Of a stretch of DNA of 34,993 bases, positions 33,431 to 34,993 are shown piece after piece. The stretch covers positions 1-34,993 of the forward strand of contig JASJBO010000088.1 of NCBI GenBank assembly GCA_030066475.1. Direction: 5' to 3'. How positions within the stretch are numbered: position 1 is the first letter of the stretch; each line of letters begins with the position of its first letter. Source of the DNA: Myxococcota bacterium. GTDB lineage: Bacteria; Myxococcota_A; UBA9160; PR03. The translations under genes were made by a program, and so were the position numbers. The notes below the pieces were generated by a model. The model did no database searches. It was not told the DNA's origin and worked only from the letters and a program-made list of their open reading frames with translations.

Positions 33431-34992
33431 TGGCGACGGCGGACCCCGAGGACCCCGTCGGCGGGCGCTATCCCCGCTACGTCCTCGGCGTCCTGATCCT
33501 GGTCTACGTCTTCAACTTCGTCGACCGTCAGATCATCTCGATCCTGAACGACGAGATCCGCGCCGACCTCGGCCTCGACGACGGACAGATGGGCTTCCTG
33601 TACGGCACGGCCTTCGCCGTGTTCTACGCGCTGTTCGGCATCCCGCTCGGACGGCTGGCCGACGTCTGGACGCGCCGCACCCTGATCTCGCTGTCGCTCG
33701 CGCTGTGGAGCGTGATGACCGCCCTGTCGGGCCTGGCGCGCAACTTCGCCCAGCTCGCCAGCGCGCGGATCGGGGTGGGGATCGGCGAGGCGGGCGCGAC
33801 GCCGGCGGCGTTCTCGCTGCTCACCGACTACTTCCCGGCCGAGCGGCGCGCCACCGTGCTGGCGCTGTACTCGAGCGGCATCTACCTGGGCGCCGGCCTG
33901 TCGCTGATGATCGGCGGCGAGATCGTCGCGCGCTGGGACGGCTGGTACCCGGACGGCGGCGCGCCCTTCGATCTGCGCGGCTGGCAGGTGGCGTACTTCG
34001 CGGTGGGGCTGCCCGGGCTGCTGCTGGCACTCTGGGTGCGCTCGCTGCGCGAGCCGGTGCGCGGCCAGGTCGACGGCATCTCGACCGAGAGCCATCCGCA
34101 TCCGTTCCGCGAGTTCGGCCGCGAGCTCACGGCGGTGATCCCGCCGCTCACGCTGTGGAACCTGGCGCGGCTCGGCGCCGGCGCGGCCGGGATCGGCGCG
34201 AACCTGGGCGCCGCCGTCGCACTCGCCCTGGCCGCCGCCGGCCTGATCGCCTGGAACGGGGACTGGGCCCAGTGGGTGGCGCTCGGCATCGGGCTCTACG
34301 CCGCGGTCTCCTGGGCGCAGGGCCTCGTGCTGCGCGATCCACCCGCGGCCCGGCTGATCCTGCGCACGCCCACGCTGGTGTGGTCGTGCCTCGGGCTGTC
34401 CTTCCTCGCGTTCTCCGGGTACGGCGTGGGCTACTGGACCGCGCCGTTCTTCCTGCGCGTGCACGAGATCCCGATCGAGCGCGCCGGCCTGATCCTGGGC
34501 GGCACCGCCGCCGCGGCCGGCTGGATCGGTGTCGCACTCGGCGGGGTGCTGGCGGACGCCTGGCGCCGGCGCACGCCGCCCGGGCGCCTGTACGTGGCGG
34601 CGATCGGGGCGCTGCTGCCGGCGCCGATCCTGCCCTGGATGCTGTCGACCGAGAGCACCACGCTGGCGCTGGTGCTCAACTTCCCGCTCGCCGCCTCGGG
34701 CTCGATGTGGATCGGCGTCGGGGCCTCGACGGTGCAGGACCTGGTGCTGCCGCGCATGCGCGCCACGGCCTCGGCGGCCTACCTGCTGGTGATCACGTTC
34801 ATCGGGCTGGCGCTCGGGCCCTACCTGATCGGGCACCTCTCGGACGCGCTCGGTGGCCTGCGCAGCGCCATGCTGATCGCGCTCGGGGCCAACGCGCTGG
34901 CCTTCGTCTGCCTGCTGATCGCCGCGCGCTCCCTGGCTCGCGACGAGACCTCGCTACGCGAGCGGGCGCGCGCCGCGGGCGAGCCGGTCTAG
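33430..34992 (+). CDS. MFS transporter, spinster-like
   Basis: The protein has 520 residues. ATG 33430 shares its A with the hydrolase stop (TGATG). It has twelve or more hydrophobic helices. The first helix contains VYVFNFVDRQIISILNDEI, typical of the spinster-type branch. Loop 2-3 has the motif A-like GRLADVWTRRTLISLSL, helix 4 has ARIGVGIGEAGATPAAFSLL, and the second half has GGVLADAWRRRTPP. A central segment (about 200-300) is longer than usual, with extra hydrophobic stretches (LGAAVALALAAAGLIAWNG, QWVALGIGLYAAVSW), so the protein may have 14 helices. It probably moves the substrate or product of the epoxide hydrolase. The gene is complete, ending one base before the window edge. Confidence 0.9.
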   Translation: MATADPEDPVGGRYPRYVLGVLILVYVFNFVDRQIISILNDEIRADLGLDDGQMGFLYGTAFAVFYALFGIPLGRLADVWTRRTLISLSLALWSVMTALSGLARNFAQLASARIGVGIGEAGATPAAFSLLTDYFPAERRATVLALYSSGIYLGAGLSLMIGGEIVARWDGWYPDGGAPFDLRGWQVAYFAVGLPGLLLALWVRSLREPVRGQVDGISTESHPHPFREFGRELTAVIPPLTLWNLARLGAGAAGIGANLGAAVALALAAAGLIAWNGDWAQWVALGIGLYAAVSWAQGLVLRDPPAARLILRTPTLVWSCLGLSFLAFSGYGVGYWTAPFFLRVHEIPIERAGLILGGTAAAAGWIGVALGGVLADAWRRRTPPGRLYVAAIGALLPAPILPWMLSTESTTLALVLNFPLAASGSMWIGVGASTVQDLVLPRMRATASAAYLLVITFIGLALGPYLIGHLSDALGGLRSAMLIALGANALAFVCLLIAARSLARDETSLRERARAAGEPV

Positions 34993-34993
34993 C

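Overview
The window is about 35 kb of very GC-rich, densely packed bacterial DNA. The TonB/ExbB/ExbD genes, a TonB-dependent receptor and lipoprotein signals indicate a Gram-negative host. The other contents are an alpha-methylacyl-CoA racemase, an F420-type luciferase-like oxidoreductase, a PQQ dehydrogenase, a P450, a wax-ester-synthase remnant and a saxitoxin-type carbamoyltransferase trio. That mix suggests a deltaproteobacterial-type lineage such as Myxococcota or Binatota-like bacteria; this is inference from gene content only. I saw no rRNA, tRNA, CRISPR array or insertion sequence.

Layout. 1-2463 (-): TonB-dependent receptor cut by the left edge. 2674-3579 (+): secreted protein of unknown function. 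3590-10836 (-): eight tightly spaced genes forming an extended TonB system, in transcription order DUF3450 protein, long MotA/TolQ/ExbB protein, ExbB, ExbD-1, a penicillin-binding-protein transpeptidase fused to a C-terminal TonB domain, ExbD-2, TonB, and a TPR protein. 11223-11936 (+): divergent OmpR-type response regulator with Glu at the phosphorylation site. 11911-16516 (-): racemase, F420-type oxidoreductase, PQQ lipoprotein dehydrogenase and a small membrane protein. 16623-17942 (+): MFS transporter. 17989-20938 (-): alpha-glucan phosphorylase surrounded by decayed gene pieces (Zn-alcohol dehydrogenase start, acyl-CoA ligase with its middle deleted, wax ester synthase C-terminus). 21238-24167: small protein, P450, lipoprotein and DUF3365 haem protein. 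24255-26096 (-): hybrid histidine kinase. 26403-27398 (+): zinc-ribbon methyltransferase. 27571-30070 (-): SxtJ-like protein, carbamoyltransferase and a 54-residue DUF5989 protein. 30328-32291 (-): PabB plus a coupled secreted protein. 32435-34992 (+): epoxide-hydrolase-like protein and MFS transporter.

The most unusual content is the TonB operon. Its ExbD-TonB module is present twice, and in one copy the TonB domain is the C-terminus of an apparently intact peptidoglycan transpeptidase (SxxK, SxN and KTG motifs all present). The two exbD genes share a perfect 93-bp identity while the rest of each gene has diverged, which suggests gene conversion. I infer a machine coupling proton-driven TonB action to cell-wall cross-linking; the sequence alone does not prove this.
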